NCBI GenBank assembly: GCA_002502605.1
Contig: DAPR01000054.1
Location: 601-23,799 of the forward strand
Direction: 5' to 3'
Source of the DNA: Euryarchaeota archaeon UBA258
GTDB lineage: Archaea; Thermoplasmatota; Poseidoniia; Poseidoniales; Poseidoniaceae
DNA length: 23,199 bases
Below, piece by piece: positions 1-8,615 of this stretch. Every line of letters starts with the position of its first letter. Position 1 is the stretch's first letter. The translations under genes were made by a program, and so were the position numbers. Under the pieces are notes generated by a model, which was given only the letters and a program-made list of their open reading frames with translations, was not told the DNA's origin and did not search any database.

Positions 1-822
1 GGATTCTGGTCCAAGGAAGGCATCATCGCCAACGCATGGCGAGTTGCTCAAGACGATCCGAAATTCCTGTTGCCTGCTATGTGTGTTCTCATTGGTGCAG
101 GAATGACCGGGTTCTACATGTCTCGAATGTGGCTCAAGACCTTTGCAGGAAAGCCAAACAACGAGGTTGCTGCCCACGTTGGACCAACCAACACCTGGAT
201 CAAGACCCCGCTGTTTATCCTCACCTTCGTGAGCCTTTCTTCGATCATCTTTGCAGGCATGGGCTTCACCCACTGGGCTCCTGACGAAGGATACGCCTTC
301 ATGTCAGAGAAATCTCTGATCGACGGAATCGTATACGAACTCGGGCACGCATTTGCAAATTCTGATGCTTACTTCTTCATCATCACCTACATTGCAATCG
401 CAATGGGTGCGGTCTTAGGCCCCGGTTTGGCGATGGCACTTTATGGTGGAAAACTCGACGAAGGCGAAACAACACAACCGTGGATGAAACCTGTGATTGG
501 CCTTAACGCATGGGTCAAAAACCGATTCAACTTTGACAACAGCGCCTTTGCAGAATCAACCCTTGCTGTGGCGCTGCAAAACCGCCTGTACATCGACCAC
601 TACTACGACATGGCCATGCTGAAAATCGTAGCAGGCTTCTCGACGAAGGCTGCAGAAGCCGATTCAGAAGTGATTGATGGGACCATTAAGACCATCGAAA
701 CTGGTTCTCAATCACTCTCAGCCGTTGTCCGATCGATGACCACCGGCTCAGCCCGTGACTACATCTTGATGGTCGCCGTTGGTATGTTGGCGATTTTCAT
801 GCTCGTATGGGGGGTGGCTTGA
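1..822 (+). CDS. nuoL: NADH-quinone oxidoreductase subunit L, 3' part (5' end outside window)
   Basis: Membrane antiporter-like subunit of respiratory complex I that takes part in proton translocation. Only the C-terminal 273 residues are in the window; the frame is open from base 1, where it encodes GFWSKEGI, a motif typical of NuoL. Hydrophobic helices follow, then the soluble segment NRLYIDHYYD and a last membrane helix after GSARDYILM, which is the usual end of NuoL (lateral helix plus TM16). The stop codon is directly followed by the TTG start of nuoM with no intervening base, so the genes form one operon with nuoM and nuoN. The remaining nuo genes are presumably upstream. No sign of damage. 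Confidence 0.93.
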   Translation, partial: GFWSKEGIIANAWRVAQDDPKFLLPAMCVLIGAGMTGFYMSRMWLKTFAGKPNNEVAAHVGPTNTWIKTPLFILTFVSLSSIIFAGMGFTHWAPDEGYAFMSEKSLIDGIVYELGHAFANSDAYFFIITYIAIAMGAVLGPGLAMALYGGKLDEGETTQPWMKPVIGLNAWVKNRFNFDNSAFAESTLAVALQNRLYIDHYYDMAMLKIVAGFSTKAAEADSEVIDGTIKTIETGSQSLSAVVRSMTTGSARDYILMVAVGMLAIFMLVWGVA

Positions 823-2469
823 TTGTTCGAAGCCGGTTCTGATTGGATTTCGATGCAACTTGTTGGTTTCCCTGTTGTGGCAGGTATTGTGCTGCTGGCC
901 TTTGTGTCAAACACAAACCAAACCGCCCGCAACAAACTCAACAACCCGATTCGAATGGCAAGCTTTGCCTTCTCCATTGGTTTGTTTGCCTACACCACCT
1001 GGATGTTCTTTGAGGTCTTTGCTAACATCACAAGCGATGGTTTGGCGTTTAACGATTACAAATTGCACGATTCCTATGAGTGGTTCCCTGCCCTCGGTAT
1101 CCATTGGACGGTTGGCCTTGATGCCTTGTCGTTCCCAATGGTTTGGTTGACCACCTTCTTGCTGCCTGTGACCATCATCGCAACCTGGCATGAGAAAAAC
1201 GGTGCAACCTACTTCCCAACCATTCTGCTGATGGGCGGTGCACTGATCGGTGTCTTCGTATCCCTTGACTTGTTCATGTTCTATGTGTTCTGGGAATTGA
1301 CGCTCATTCCAATGTTCTTCCTCATCCTCAATTGGGGTGGGAAAGACCGCAGGTACGCTTCTCAGAAGTTCTTCATCTACACCTTTACCGCATCGGTCGT
1401 GATGTTGCTCGGTCTTGTGACCCTTTACTTGATGCAACCAGACCAAATCGGTACGGGTGGAAGGTACGGAACCATGACTGGACGCACCTTTGACATCCCA
1501 ACCCTTGTCGAACACGCCACAGCCGCCAACCAAGACGGTTGGTTCATGGGTGAAAGCATGCAGAAGGTTCTCTTCGTGATGTTGATGCTCGGTTTCCTCG
1601 TCAAGTTGCCAGCAGTTCCATTCCACACTTGGCTGCCGGATGCTCACGTTCAAGCGCCAACAGGTGGTTCCATGCTGCTTGCTGGTGTGATGTTGAAGAT
1701 GGGTGCCTACGGAATGTTCCGTTTGCCGCTCAGCATGTTCCCGCATGCGCTGCAGCACTTCCAATTGGCTCTGATGATCTTCGGAATGGTTTCTCTTGTT
1801 TGGGGTGCCATTGTGTGCCTTGGCCAAACCAACCTCAAGAAGATGGTCGCCTATTCTTCGGTGTCTCACATGGGTGTCATTCTCATTGGAATTGCCACCA
1901 TGCAGCCCATGGGTTGGGCAGCAGCGCTGTTCATGATGTTCGCACACGGCATCATCAGCCCAATGCTCTTCGCAGTCTGTGGCGCATTCAAGCACCACTA
2001 TCACAGCATGGAGATTGGTGCAATGAGAGGCATGGCCAAGCATTCACCTTGGCTTGCAACTTCAATGATGTTCGCATGGATGGCTTCTCTTGGATTGCCA
2101 TTGCTTGCAGGCTTCGTTGCTGAATTGATGATGCTCATTGCTCTTTGGTACTTCATCGACTTGGAAGGTTGGAGCGTTCTTTGGATGATTGGTCCGGCTC
2201 TTGTGCTGGCTCTCACAGCCGCATACTACCTCTGGTCGATGCAACGCACCATCTTCGAAGGTGGCGATGAAACACAACCTCCAGCAACCCTGCACGGTGA
2301 TTTGATCCCAGACATCACCAACGAGGAGAAAATCGCTATGCTCATCCTTGCCGCTTTCACCATCCTGTTTGGTGTCATGCCTTGGATTGGGTTGGACATG
2401 ATGGACGACTATTGCCGTACCTTCTTCGAACACATGATTTCGAATGGAATCTTCAAGGGAGGTGCCTGA
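823..2469 (+). CDS. nuoM: NADH-quinone oxidoreductase subunit M
   Basis: Proton-pumping antiporter-like membrane subunit of complex I, 548 residues, normal length for the family. Conserved family signatures are present: the membrane glutamate in FYVFWELTLIP (E158), the lysine of VKLPAVPFHTWLPDAH (K261) and the following APTGGSMLLAGVMLKMG (K292), and KKMVAYSSVSHMG. A downstream glutamate in LAGFVAELMML probably matches the terminal channel residue. The start is a TTG immediately after the nuoL stop, preceded by a GGGGTGG-like Shine-Dalgarno inside the end of nuoL. The next ATG would remove ten residues. Translationally coupled between nuoL and nuoN. Confidence 0.95.
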   Translation: MFEAGSDWISMQLVGFPVVAGIVLLAFVSNTNQTARNKLNNPIRMASFAFSIGLFAYTTWMFFEVFANITSDGLAFNDYKLHDSYEWFPALGIHWTVGLDALSFPMVWLTTFLLPVTIIATWHEKNGATYFPTILLMGGALIGVFVSLDLFMFYVFWELTLIPMFFLILNWGGKDRRYASQKFFIYTFTASVVMLLGLVTLYLMQPDQIGTGGRYGTMTGRTFDIPTLVEHATAANQDGWFMGESMQKVLFVMLMLGFLVKLPAVPFHTWLPDAHVQAPTGGSMLLAGVMLKMGAYGMFRLPLSMFPHALQHFQLALMIFGMVSLVWGAIVCLGQTNLKKMVAYSSVSHMGVILIGIATMQPMGWAAALFMMFAHGIISPMLFAVCGAFKHHYHSMEIGAMRGMAKHSPWLATSMMFAWMASLGLPLLAGFVAELMMLIALWYFIDLEGWSVLWMIGPALVLALTAAYYLWSMQRTIFEGGDETQPPATLHGDLIPDITNEEKIAMLILAAFTILFGVMPWIGLDMMDDYCRTFFEHMISNGIFKGGA

Positions 2470-2470
2470 T

Positions 2471-4171
2471 ATGCAGACCACACAGGCGTTCAGTTCCGAG
2501 TTCTACTCTGCTCTCTTGCCTGAACTGCTGCTCTTTGCCGGTTTGTTAGCCCTCATCTTGATCCCTAACCTTGGGAAGGGGACATTCAGGATTCCAGGCA
2601 CGCAAATCCGTTTGCCTTGGCTGCTGGGTGGACAACGCTTCTCACTGACAAGCAACCCGCACCTTCCAGCTTGGATTGCAACCATCACCCTCACCGGTGC
2701 CTTTGTTGCTGTTGCCGACTCATTGAATGGAGGCGTAGAAGCCCTCAGCGTGGTCAGCAGTGATGCAGATACTGCGAAAGAACTCTTGATGGTCAACGGG
2801 TTTAGCCGTGTCTTTGAATTGATCTTCTTCGGTGCTCTTGCGCTTGCCTCCTTTGCCAGCATGAACCGACTCAAGGTCGAAGGTGTTGGTGGAAAACTCA
2901 CCGAGGACCAATTGTACAACAACCGACGTCAGGCGGATTTCTACATCCTTATGCTGACCTGCGGTCTTGGTATGTCCGTAGTCGCCCTTTCACAGGATCT
3001 GTTTGTCCTGTTCATTGGATTGGAATTGGCTTCCTTCTCCACCTACGTTCTGGTTGCGTTCCTTAAGGAATCCAAGGCAGGTGCTGAGGCTGGAATGAAG
3101 TACTTCATCGTCGGTTCAGTCGCTTCCGGTGTTGGCCTTTACGGCCTATCCATGCTCTACCTTTGGGCTGGTTCGCTGCAATTCGAAGTCCTTGCTACCG
3201 CCTTTGCAACAAGCGGCACAGAACCGCTTCCATTGATTGGTATTGGTTTCGTTCTCGTTGGATTCGGTTTCAAGGTCAGTGCAGCACCGTTCCACTTTGC
3301 AGCACCTGATGCCTACGCCGGAGCCAGCAGCCCTGTTGCGGGGGTCTTGGCTACAGCAAGCAAGGCCATGGGCATGGTCGGATTGATTCGCATGTTGCTG
3401 ATCGTAGCGGCCCCAGAAGCATCTGAAGGATCCGCTGTATGGTTGGTCTGTCTTGGTGCTCTTGCAGCCCTTACCATGACCTGGGGGAACCTCGCAGCTC
3501 TTGGCAGCACAAACCCCAAGCGAATGTTGGCTTACTCATCCGTTGCTCATGCTGGCTACATGCTTGCAGGACTTACTGCGGTGGGTGCATGGACATGGGA
3601 CCCATCCTTTGCAGGTTCTGAGGGCGAAGCAGCCTTGCTTGTGATGACAGCGTTGCTGTTCCACTTGCTTGTGTTGGTTGCCTTCAAACTCGGTGCGTTC
3701 CTCGTGCTGTCCATTCTCGAATCAGATGGAGACGCATCTCGCCTCTCTTCCCTTGGTGGACTGGCAAGGAGAGAACCTCTGCTCGCCTTTGCCATGTTTA
3801 TCTTCATGATTTCACTTGCTGGTGTGCCTCCAATGGCAGGATTCTTGTCCAAGTTGATGGTCATCATGGGAATCGTCAACGTTGGTGTCGGCAACAGCGC
3901 TTCATCACTCAGTGATTTCCACTGGGTATGGTGGCTCGCCTTCCTGATGGTGATCAACTCCGCAATCTCGGTGTTCTACTATCTGCGTGTTGCTGTTGTG
4001 ATGTTCTTTGAGGAACCAGAAGAAGGCCGAGAAGGACCGCTTCCATCAGGGTGGCAAGTCCGTACCTCAATCCTGATTTGTGTTCTCGCCACTGTTTTGA
4101 TTGGGATCTTCGGCGATTCCTTGCTCGAGATGTGCCGCACAGCCGCAGAGAGCCTGACCACCGATTGGTGA
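2471..4171 (+). CDS. nuoN: NADH-quinone oxidoreductase subunit N
   Basis: Third antiporter-like proton-pumping subunit of complex I, 566 residues with many membrane helices. The diagnostic segment FGFKVSAAPFHFAAPDAY (K268, H275) and the following ASSPVAGVLATASK match NuoN, as does NPKRMLAYSSVAHAGYML. The frame opens 27 bases earlier at 2444 inside nuoM, but the ATG at 2471 has a strong Shine-Dalgarno (GGGAGGTG at 2457-2464) at good spacing and lies one base after the nuoM stop, so it is preferred. It is the last gene of the nuo operon here. The 3' end overlaps an inverted repeat at 4170-4199. Confidence 0.95.
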   Translation: MQTTQAFSSEFYSALLPELLLFAGLLALILIPNLGKGTFRIPGTQIRLPWLLGGQRFSLTSNPHLPAWIATITLTGAFVAVADSLNGGVEALSVVSSDADTAKELLMVNGFSRVFELIFFGALALASFASMNRLKVEGVGGKLTEDQLYNNRRQADFYILMLTCGLGMSVVALSQDLFVLFIGLELASFSTYVLVAFLKESKAGAEAGMKYFIVGSVASGVGLYGLSMLYLWAGSLQFEVLATAFATSGTEPLPLIGIGFVLVGFGFKVSAAPFHFAAPDAYAGASSPVAGVLATASKAMGMVGLIRMLLIVAAPEASEGSAVWLVCLGALAALTMTWGNLAALGSTNPKRMLAYSSVAHAGYMLAGLTAVGAWTWDPSFAGSEGEAALLVMTALLFHLLVLVAFKLGAFLVLSILESDGDASRLSSLGGLARREPLLAFAMFIFMISLAGVPPMAGFLSKLMVIMGIVNVGVGNSASSLSDFHWVWWLAFLMVINSAISVFYYLRVAVVMFFEEPEEGREGPLPSGWQVRTSILICVLATVLIGIFGDSLLEMCRTAAESLTTDW

Positions 4172-4220
4172 TGGTTCGCAGGCGACCGATTGAACCATCC
4201 TGATGCACCCCTTGAGGTGC
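4170..4220. promoter_or_regulatory. Two inverted repeats after nuoN
   Basis: A perfect 8-base inverted repeat (GATGGTTC at 4170-4177, GAACCATC at 4192-4199, 14-base spacer) begins inside the nuoN stop codon. It is followed by a 5-base stem GCACC/GGTGC (4205-4209, 4216-4220). There is no downstream T-tract, so this is not a typical archaeal terminator; it may be an operator, an RNA 3' end structure, or chance. Confidence 0.3.
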
Positions 4221-4265
4221 TGTATTCAAGAAGGGTGGACGGTAGGACATCATAGGTGCAACCAC

Positions 4266-4949
4266 ATGGGTCGTCGTCGTGAAGAGAAAGTGGACGAGGA
4301 AGAACTCGCCCGACTCGAATCTCCAGAGGGTTCCTCAGGAGGAAAAATCCGAGTCAAAATGCCAAACCTTCGTGTCAACGAAATGTTTGCACTTGCTGAA
4401 CAAATCCTCGGTGGTCGCCGTGTCACCGTTCTTTGCGCTGATGGCGAGACGAGAATGGCCCGGATTCCCGGTAAGATGCGCCGACGTCAATGGGTTCGTG
4501 AAGGCGATTTGATCATCGTTTGGCCATGGGACTTCCAAGACGCAAAGGCCGATGTAAAGCATCGATACACCAAAACTCAAGCCATGTACCTCTCTCGAAA
4601 AGGAGTTCTCCCACCGGATGTCGACATCTTTGGAATGAACACTGCAGTTGACGATGATGACGAACACGACGATTTGTTCGGCACCATGGATGACGATGAG
4701 GACGATCTCTTTGGCGCAGCGGACGAACCAAGCGACGATGATGATGATCTCTTTGGCGATGACGACGACGATGACGACGACCTCTTCGGAGAAGCAGAAG
4801 CAGAAGGCGAAGAGCCAGCAGATGCTGAGAAGGAAGAAGCATCAGAGCCTGAAGAAGAGCCATTCGTCGCAGTCGAAGAATACCCTGCAGAAGACGATGG
4901 ATCTGATGACGACGGTGACGAAGAGGATCTTGAAGACCTCTTTGGTTGA
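4266..4949 (+). CDS. Archaeal translation initiation factor aIF1A with acidic C-terminal tail
   Basis: Homologue of eukaryotic eIF1A and bacterial IF1, an OB-fold protein that binds the A site of the small ribosomal subunit during initiation. The N-terminal part (about residues 1-118) has the family features: a basic GRRRE start, the OB-fold core KIRVKMPNLRVNEMFALAEQ, RRVTVLCADGETRMARIPGKM and the DLIIVWPWDFQD strand. Archaeal members are usually only about 100-110 residues; this one has 227. Residues about 128-227 are almost entirely Asp/Glu and hold five copies of DLFG (136-139, 147-150, 161-164, 172-175, 224-227), the last at the very C terminus. The ATG at 4266 is chosen because the upstream extension (to 4203) is not family-like. 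RIO1 follows 38 bases downstream on the same strand. Confidence 0.93.
   Translation: MGRRREEKVDEEELARLESPEGSSGGKIRVKMPNLRVNEMFALAEQILGGRRVTVLCADGETRMARIPGKMRRRQWVREGDLIIVWPWDFQDAKADVKHRYTKTQAMYLSRKGVLPPDVDIFGMNTAVDDDDEHDDLFGTMDDDEDDLFGAADEPSDDDDDLFGDDDDDDDDLFGEAEAEGEEPADAEKEEASEPEEEPFVAVEEYPAEDDGSDDDGDEEDLEDLFG
4647..4946 (+). repeat. Acidic tail-coding repeat (five DLFG units)
   Basis: GAC/GAT/GAA-rich segment inside the aIF1A gene. It encodes runs of Asp, each ending in Leu-Phe-Gly. The codons of the DLFG copies differ (TTG, CTC or CTT for Leu; TTC or TTT for Phe), so the peptide pattern is kept although the DNA has diverged, which suggests selection on the protein. Confidence 0.75.
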
Positions 4950-4987
4950 AGAAATTGAACGGGCCATGTCCATCCTAAGGTGATGTC

Positions 4988-5992
4988 ATGGCTAAGGACA
5001 ACTGGGATGAGTTGCACGACGGTAAGCACAACCGCTTCAATCGAAAGAGCAGGAAGAAGAAGCATCGTCAATCCTCAACATCAAGGGATTTGGACGAGGC
5101 TTATGCCTCATCAGAGGAGGACAAGTTCCTCAGTAATTTAGCTTCAAAACAAAGCACTTACGGGTGGATGAAAGAAGATCGCTACAAGCGAATGTTTCGT
5201 GATATCGAGAACAAAATACAGGGGGCAATGGGCACTGGAACCTTTGATTGGGTTGACCGGCGTGTGTTTGATCAGGTCTTTGACCGATTAACCCTAATGT
5301 CGCTTTACAAATTGATGAAAACGGGTGTCATCGATACACTGGACTACCCAATTGCGAGAGGCAAAGAAGCCCACGTTTTCCACGGCACCGACATCGATGG
5401 CAAGTCTGTGGCCGTGAAAATCTTCCACACCTCAAATGCGGTGTTCAAGAACCTCGTTCAATACATCGAGGGCGATCCAAGGTTTGGGGGGCTTCGCCGT
5501 CGTCATCGAGATTTAGTTGATATTTGGGTTCGCAAGGAACATCGAAACTTGTCTCGCCTGTCACGTTGGGGGCTCAATGTGCCCAAGCCTCTCGGTATTC
5601 ACAAGAACGTCTTGGTGATGGAATACCTTGGTCATGAAACGGGTTCTTCACCTAAGTTAAGAGAAGTAAAAGTTGAGAATCCAGAAGAGGTTGTTGACGA
5701 TTTACTGAATTTCCTCGCTGTAGCTTGGCAGAAGAGCAACCTTGTGCACGGTGACTTTTCACCGTTCAATATCCTTTGGCACAGACAAAGGGCTGTTGTG
5801 ATCGATGTTGGGCAAGCGGTCGTTCAAGGCCACCCAAAGGCGGAAGAATTTCTTGTCAGAGATGTGACCCGACTTGTGGAATGGGCCAATAAAAATGGCA
5901 TTGAAATCACGCTTGCTGAAGCGATGTATGAGGTTCTGAATATGAACCTCGACCACGTGAAGCAAGTCGAATTTGATGACGAAGAAGAGTAA
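4988..5992 (+). CDS. rio1: RIO1 family atypical serine kinase/ATPase
   Basis: Atypical protein kinase/ATPase acting in late maturation of the small ribosomal subunit. It has 334 residues: a basic N-terminal tail (about 15-27), a winged-helix-like RIO N-lobe, and the kinase core. Seen motifs: nucleotide loop IARGKEAHVFHG (about 122-133), catalytic-site lysine K144 in VAVKIF, hinge VLVMEYLG, catalytic loop LVHGDFSPFNIL (D256, N261) and metal-binding aspartate D273 in VVIDVGQAV. These IDVGQ and HGD forms are typical of RIO rather than ordinary kinases. The ATG at 4988 has an AAGGTGAT Shine-Dalgarno just upstream. It is co-directional with aIF1A, and its stop directly abuts the stop of the opposing KH gene. 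The C-terminus is acidic (DDEEE). Confidence 0.95.
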   Translation: MAKDNWDELHDGKHNRFNRKSRKKKHRQSSTSRDLDEAYASSEEDKFLSNLASKQSTYGWMKEDRYKRMFRDIENKIQGAMGTGTFDWVDRRVFDQVFDRLTLMSLYKLMKTGVIDTLDYPIARGKEAHVFHGTDIDGKSVAVKIFHTSNAVFKNLVQYIEGDPRFGGLRRRHRDLVDIWVRKEHRNLSRLSRWGLNVPKPLGIHKNVLVMEYLGHETGSSPKLREVKVENPEEVVDDLLNFLAVAWQKSNLVHGDFSPFNILWHRQRAVVIDVGQAVVQGHPKAEEFLVRDVTRLVEWANKNGIEITLAEAMYEVLNMNLDHVKQVEFDDEEE

Positions 5993-6739
5993 TCACTCTT
6001 CTTCCCAATCGACTTGTTCGTCTTCAGCCAATTCCATCATGGCAACGACGGCTTCCTCGTCCTCAGGGTCCACTTGGGCGGCTCGCATTCGCCGGCCTCT
6101 TCGATTGGAGACATCAGCAAGGCCTGGAACAAGGTTTTCGAATCCACCGGGAGCAGGGGTTGGGTCGTCTCTGATCTCAATGGTATCGAGGCTTCGGTTG
6201 ACCATTCGAGAGCGTCGTCTGTCCCGTTCAAGGAAGTTCAGAACGGTGCCGTGTTCGGCACCGCCAGCCAGCATTTCAACGGCTTGCCTTGCTGCTGCTA
6301 ACCCTTCTTCCTCACCGACGAGGACGACGGTTGAATTGTAAATCGTGATTTGTGTGTCCGTTAATCCTTCAATCAATTTGCGAATTTTTCCTTGACTGCC
6401 AATGATTCGTCCACGAATCCTTCGTTGTTGATTGGAACGTTTCCCGACATAAGACCGAATGTCAACCAGTTCGAAGAAATGGTCGTCATCCAACAATCGA
6501 ATGGCTGCTTTTGGTGCCATGCCCCGGCCGATTGCTTTGATGACATCAGGGAATTTCATGGCTTTGACGGGGTCGTATGAACCGGGCTCTCCCCACTCCA
6601 CTTCGACATCACCGGTGTTTGAATCGATGTCCAATGACTTGCATCCAGCAGCATGGCGCAGCGACTTTGCAGTCGCACCTTTTGCGCCAATGAGGACCGC
6701 AATTCGGTCCATTGGTACACGAGGCAGTGGTTGTCGCAT
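5993..6739 (-). CDS. KH-domain RNA-binding protein, archaeal Pno1/Dim2-like
   Basis: Predicted 16S rRNA maturation factor related to eukaryotic Pno1/Dim2, 248 residues. Two KH modules are visible: KH1 at the N-terminus with IGAKG (about 17-21) after PRVPMDRIAVL, and KH2 with RIIGSQGKIRKLIEG (GSQG at 114-117) followed by the TQITIYNSTVVLVG strands. Between them is the AIGRGMAPKAAIRLL segment characteristic of this family. An extra basic then acidic C-terminal tail (about 170-248) goes beyond the core. In many archaea this gene follows aIF1A and rio1 on the same strand; here it faces rio1 tail-to-tail with zero bases between stops. The start ATG at 6739 gives the standard family N-terminus. Confidence 0.9.
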   Translation of the reverse strand: MRQPLPRVPMDRIAVLIGAKGATAKSLRHAAGCKSLDIDSNTGDVEVEWGEPGSYDPVKAMKFPDVIKAIGRGMAPKAAIRLLDDDHFFELVDIRSYVGKRSNQQRRIRGRIIGSQGKIRKLIEGLTDTQITIYNSTVVLVGEEEGLAAARQAVEMLAGGAEHGTVLNFLERDRRRSRMVNRSLDTIEIRDDPTPAPGGFENLVPGLADVSNRRGRRMRAAQVDPEDEEAVVAMMELAEDEQVDWEEE

Positions 6740-6764
6740 GGTTGATGGTGCGGCCGACCTCTTT

Positions 6765-8615
6765 TCAAAGTCTTGTACGGCGTTGGAAGAAGCCGATGAG
6801 CGCTCCTATGAACAGAACGAGGATCAGTGAGGGTGCAAATGAGGGGACCAATCCCGGAGAGCCAATGGACGCTCCAGTGACCACCATGTGGTTGTTGTTG
6901 TTGCCTTCATCGTACTCATCAATCACGTTGAGATAATCAATAACCAGTCGTAAATCGTATTGTCCAGTTTGAGGAACTGTGTAATTCCAGATGAGGGTTT
7001 CAGTGCTGTCTGACAAGGTGCCAGATGGCAAGGTGCGCGCTTCCATGACCGTCCAACTCACCGAGGCAGTGCGGTCCGCAGGAGCAGACTCAAGTCGAAC
7101 AACGATGCTGCCACCGTAGTCTTGATTGCTCTCAAGAACGCTGGTGATGGTGACGTTTCCTGAATTTTCTCCCGGGCGAACGATCAACCTGTCGAGGTTG
7201 GTCTGGGTTGCGTTCCATGACAAATCAAGGCCTGGAAGGATTTGGAAAGAACTTGGGTTCGAGGTGTATTGATTGCCGGCTTGATCGACCACTACAGCTC
7301 GGAACATCAAGTGCTGTCGGGACTTTGTCGCCCAGTTGGATAAGGCAACGGTGGCGTCCAAACCATTGGTGCCGAAATCCAACCATCGGCCAGAGAGGTC
7401 AGGTGTTTGACCCACACCGTTTGAATCAAAGCCGTATTGCATGTAAGAAACGGTCAAATCCAGCCCGGATCCATCATCCTCTGCATTGAAACTGACGTTT
7501 GCTGGACCCACTCGACTCGTGGTGAGTTCATCGACGATCCAGCCGCCAGGTTCAGGAGCGGTTTCATCGACACGGATGATGAGGTCACTGGTGGGACCAA
7601 CATTGCCAACCCGGTCAACAGAACGGAATTGGACCGTATGGTTGCCCTCATCAAAGTCAAAGGTTGTTGAATCGCTTGTGACGGTGGACCATGTTGAACC
7701 GTCCGTGCTGAATTGACACGTTGCAACACCGCTGCCTTGACCGTCATCCGCTGAGGTGATGAGTCCAGAAACGGCCACCGTTCCTGTGTTCTGCCAAGCA
7801 CTTCCGGACCCGACGGTAAGCGTCCCAAGGGTTGGGCCAGTGCGGTCAATACCGATGAACAATGTTTCACTGCTCGACAAACCTGAGTCGTCATGAATGG
7901 TGAGTTTTGGATTGTAGATTCCTTCGCCCATTGAACCACTCGTCCAATCCCAGCCGTAGTTAAGACTCGACGGCCCGTCGTTGGTTGGTGTGCCTGGGCC
8001 TGGAACGTTGGTGAGTGTGGCATAACTCAAATCATCATCACTGGCGCCCCATCTGAACGCAATAGCGTCATCAGTTGCGATGCTGAACCAGGCCCGATCG
8101 CTTGCGGAATCACCTGTGCCCACATCTGCGTTGAGCGCTGTAAAAATGGTGATGAGCGGCACTTGGTTGGCAATGGTGAACGCATCAGTGGTCACAACGA
8201 CGCTCTCGTTGACATCGTCATCCCATGCCGTGGCGCGCAGGGTGTAGGTTCCGTTTGCGTGTGCGGTTGAGTCAAAATATGTCAGCCATGGCACACTTGT
8301 GAGGTTGGTAATGGTCGTCCAAGATGCGGAATCCGAGGACAGTTCAATCAAGATTGATGAGACATTTGCATCGCCACTCAAACCGAATGTCAGTTGGTAT
8401 TGACCGGTGATTGAGTCACCAGACGAAGGTCCGTTTGAGAAGGTCATTTGGAGGTTCGAAGTCAACGAGGGGCTGTTTCTTTCTTCAAGGAACAGAGGGC
8501 TTTGATTCTGGGCGTTCCATAGTGGCGAGGCGCCCATGCCCAACAGGAGTACGACGAGGAACGCTGTAACGGCCGTCCTTCCCATGAAGCATTGACGGGT
8601 GAGGTTGTCCTTCAA
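6765..8615 (-). CDS. Secreted surface protein with Ig-like repeats and C-terminal membrane anchor
   Basis: Large extracellular protein (616 residues from TTG at 8615; 606 from the ATG at 8585, which is equally possible because it opens directly with a signal peptide MGRTAVTAFLVVLLLGMGA). The exterior holds several beta-sandwich repeats rich in Ser, Thr, Asp and Gly, recognisable by SVDRVGNVG, RVDETAPEPGG and VVDQAGNQY motifs typical of bacterial-type Ig-like repeats. The last domain resembles CARDB, with YLNVIDEYDEGNNNN. Many N-X-S/T sites could be N-glycosylated. The end has GSPGLVPSFAP, one hydrophobic helix and a basic FFQRRTRL tail, an arrangement like archaeal C-terminal anchoring or sorting signals, though not a named motif. 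Probably adhesion or cell-wall function; exact role unknown. Confidence 0.82.
   Translation of the reverse strand: MKDNLTRQCFMGRTAVTAFLVVLLLGMGASPLWNAQNQSPLFLEERNSPSLTSNLQMTFSNGPSSGDSITGQYQLTFGLSGDANVSSILIELSSDSASWTTITNLTSVPWLTYFDSTAHANGTYTLRATAWDDDVNESVVVTTDAFTIANQVPLITIFTALNADVGTGDSASDRAWFSIATDDAIAFRWGASDDDLSYATLTNVPGPGTPTNDGPSSLNYGWDWTSGSMGEGIYNPKLTIHDDSGLSSSETLFIGIDRTGPTLGTLTVGSGSAWQNTGTVAVSGLITSADDGQGSGVATCQFSTDGSTWSTVTSDSTTFDFDEGNHTVQFRSVDRVGNVGPTSDLIIRVDETAPEPGGWIVDELTTSRVGPANVSFNAEDDGSGLDLTVSYMQYGFDSNGVGQTPDLSGRWLDFGTNGLDATVALSNWATKSRQHLMFRAVVVDQAGNQYTSNPSSFQILPGLDLSWNATQTNLDRLIVRPGENSGNVTITSVLESNQDYGGSIVVRLESAPADRTASVSWTVMEARTLPSGTLSDSTETLIWNYTVPQTGQYDLRLVIDYLNVIDEYDEGNNNNHMVVTGASIGSPGLVPSFAPSLILVLFIGALIGFFQRRTRL

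Noticed and set aside
907..2043. Open frame of 378 codons on the minus strand inside nuoM
   Set aside because: It is antisense to a fully conserved NuoM, is His/Glu/Cys-rich with no domain pattern, and is a codon-bias shadow.
4577..5071. Serine-rich minus-strand open frame opposite the aIF1A tail
   Set aside because: The long serine runs are simply the reverse complement of the GAC/GAT/GAA-rich tail codons.
6014..6580. Several plus-strand open frames opposite the KH gene
   Set aside because: They are shadows of a well-conserved KH protein and lack domain features.
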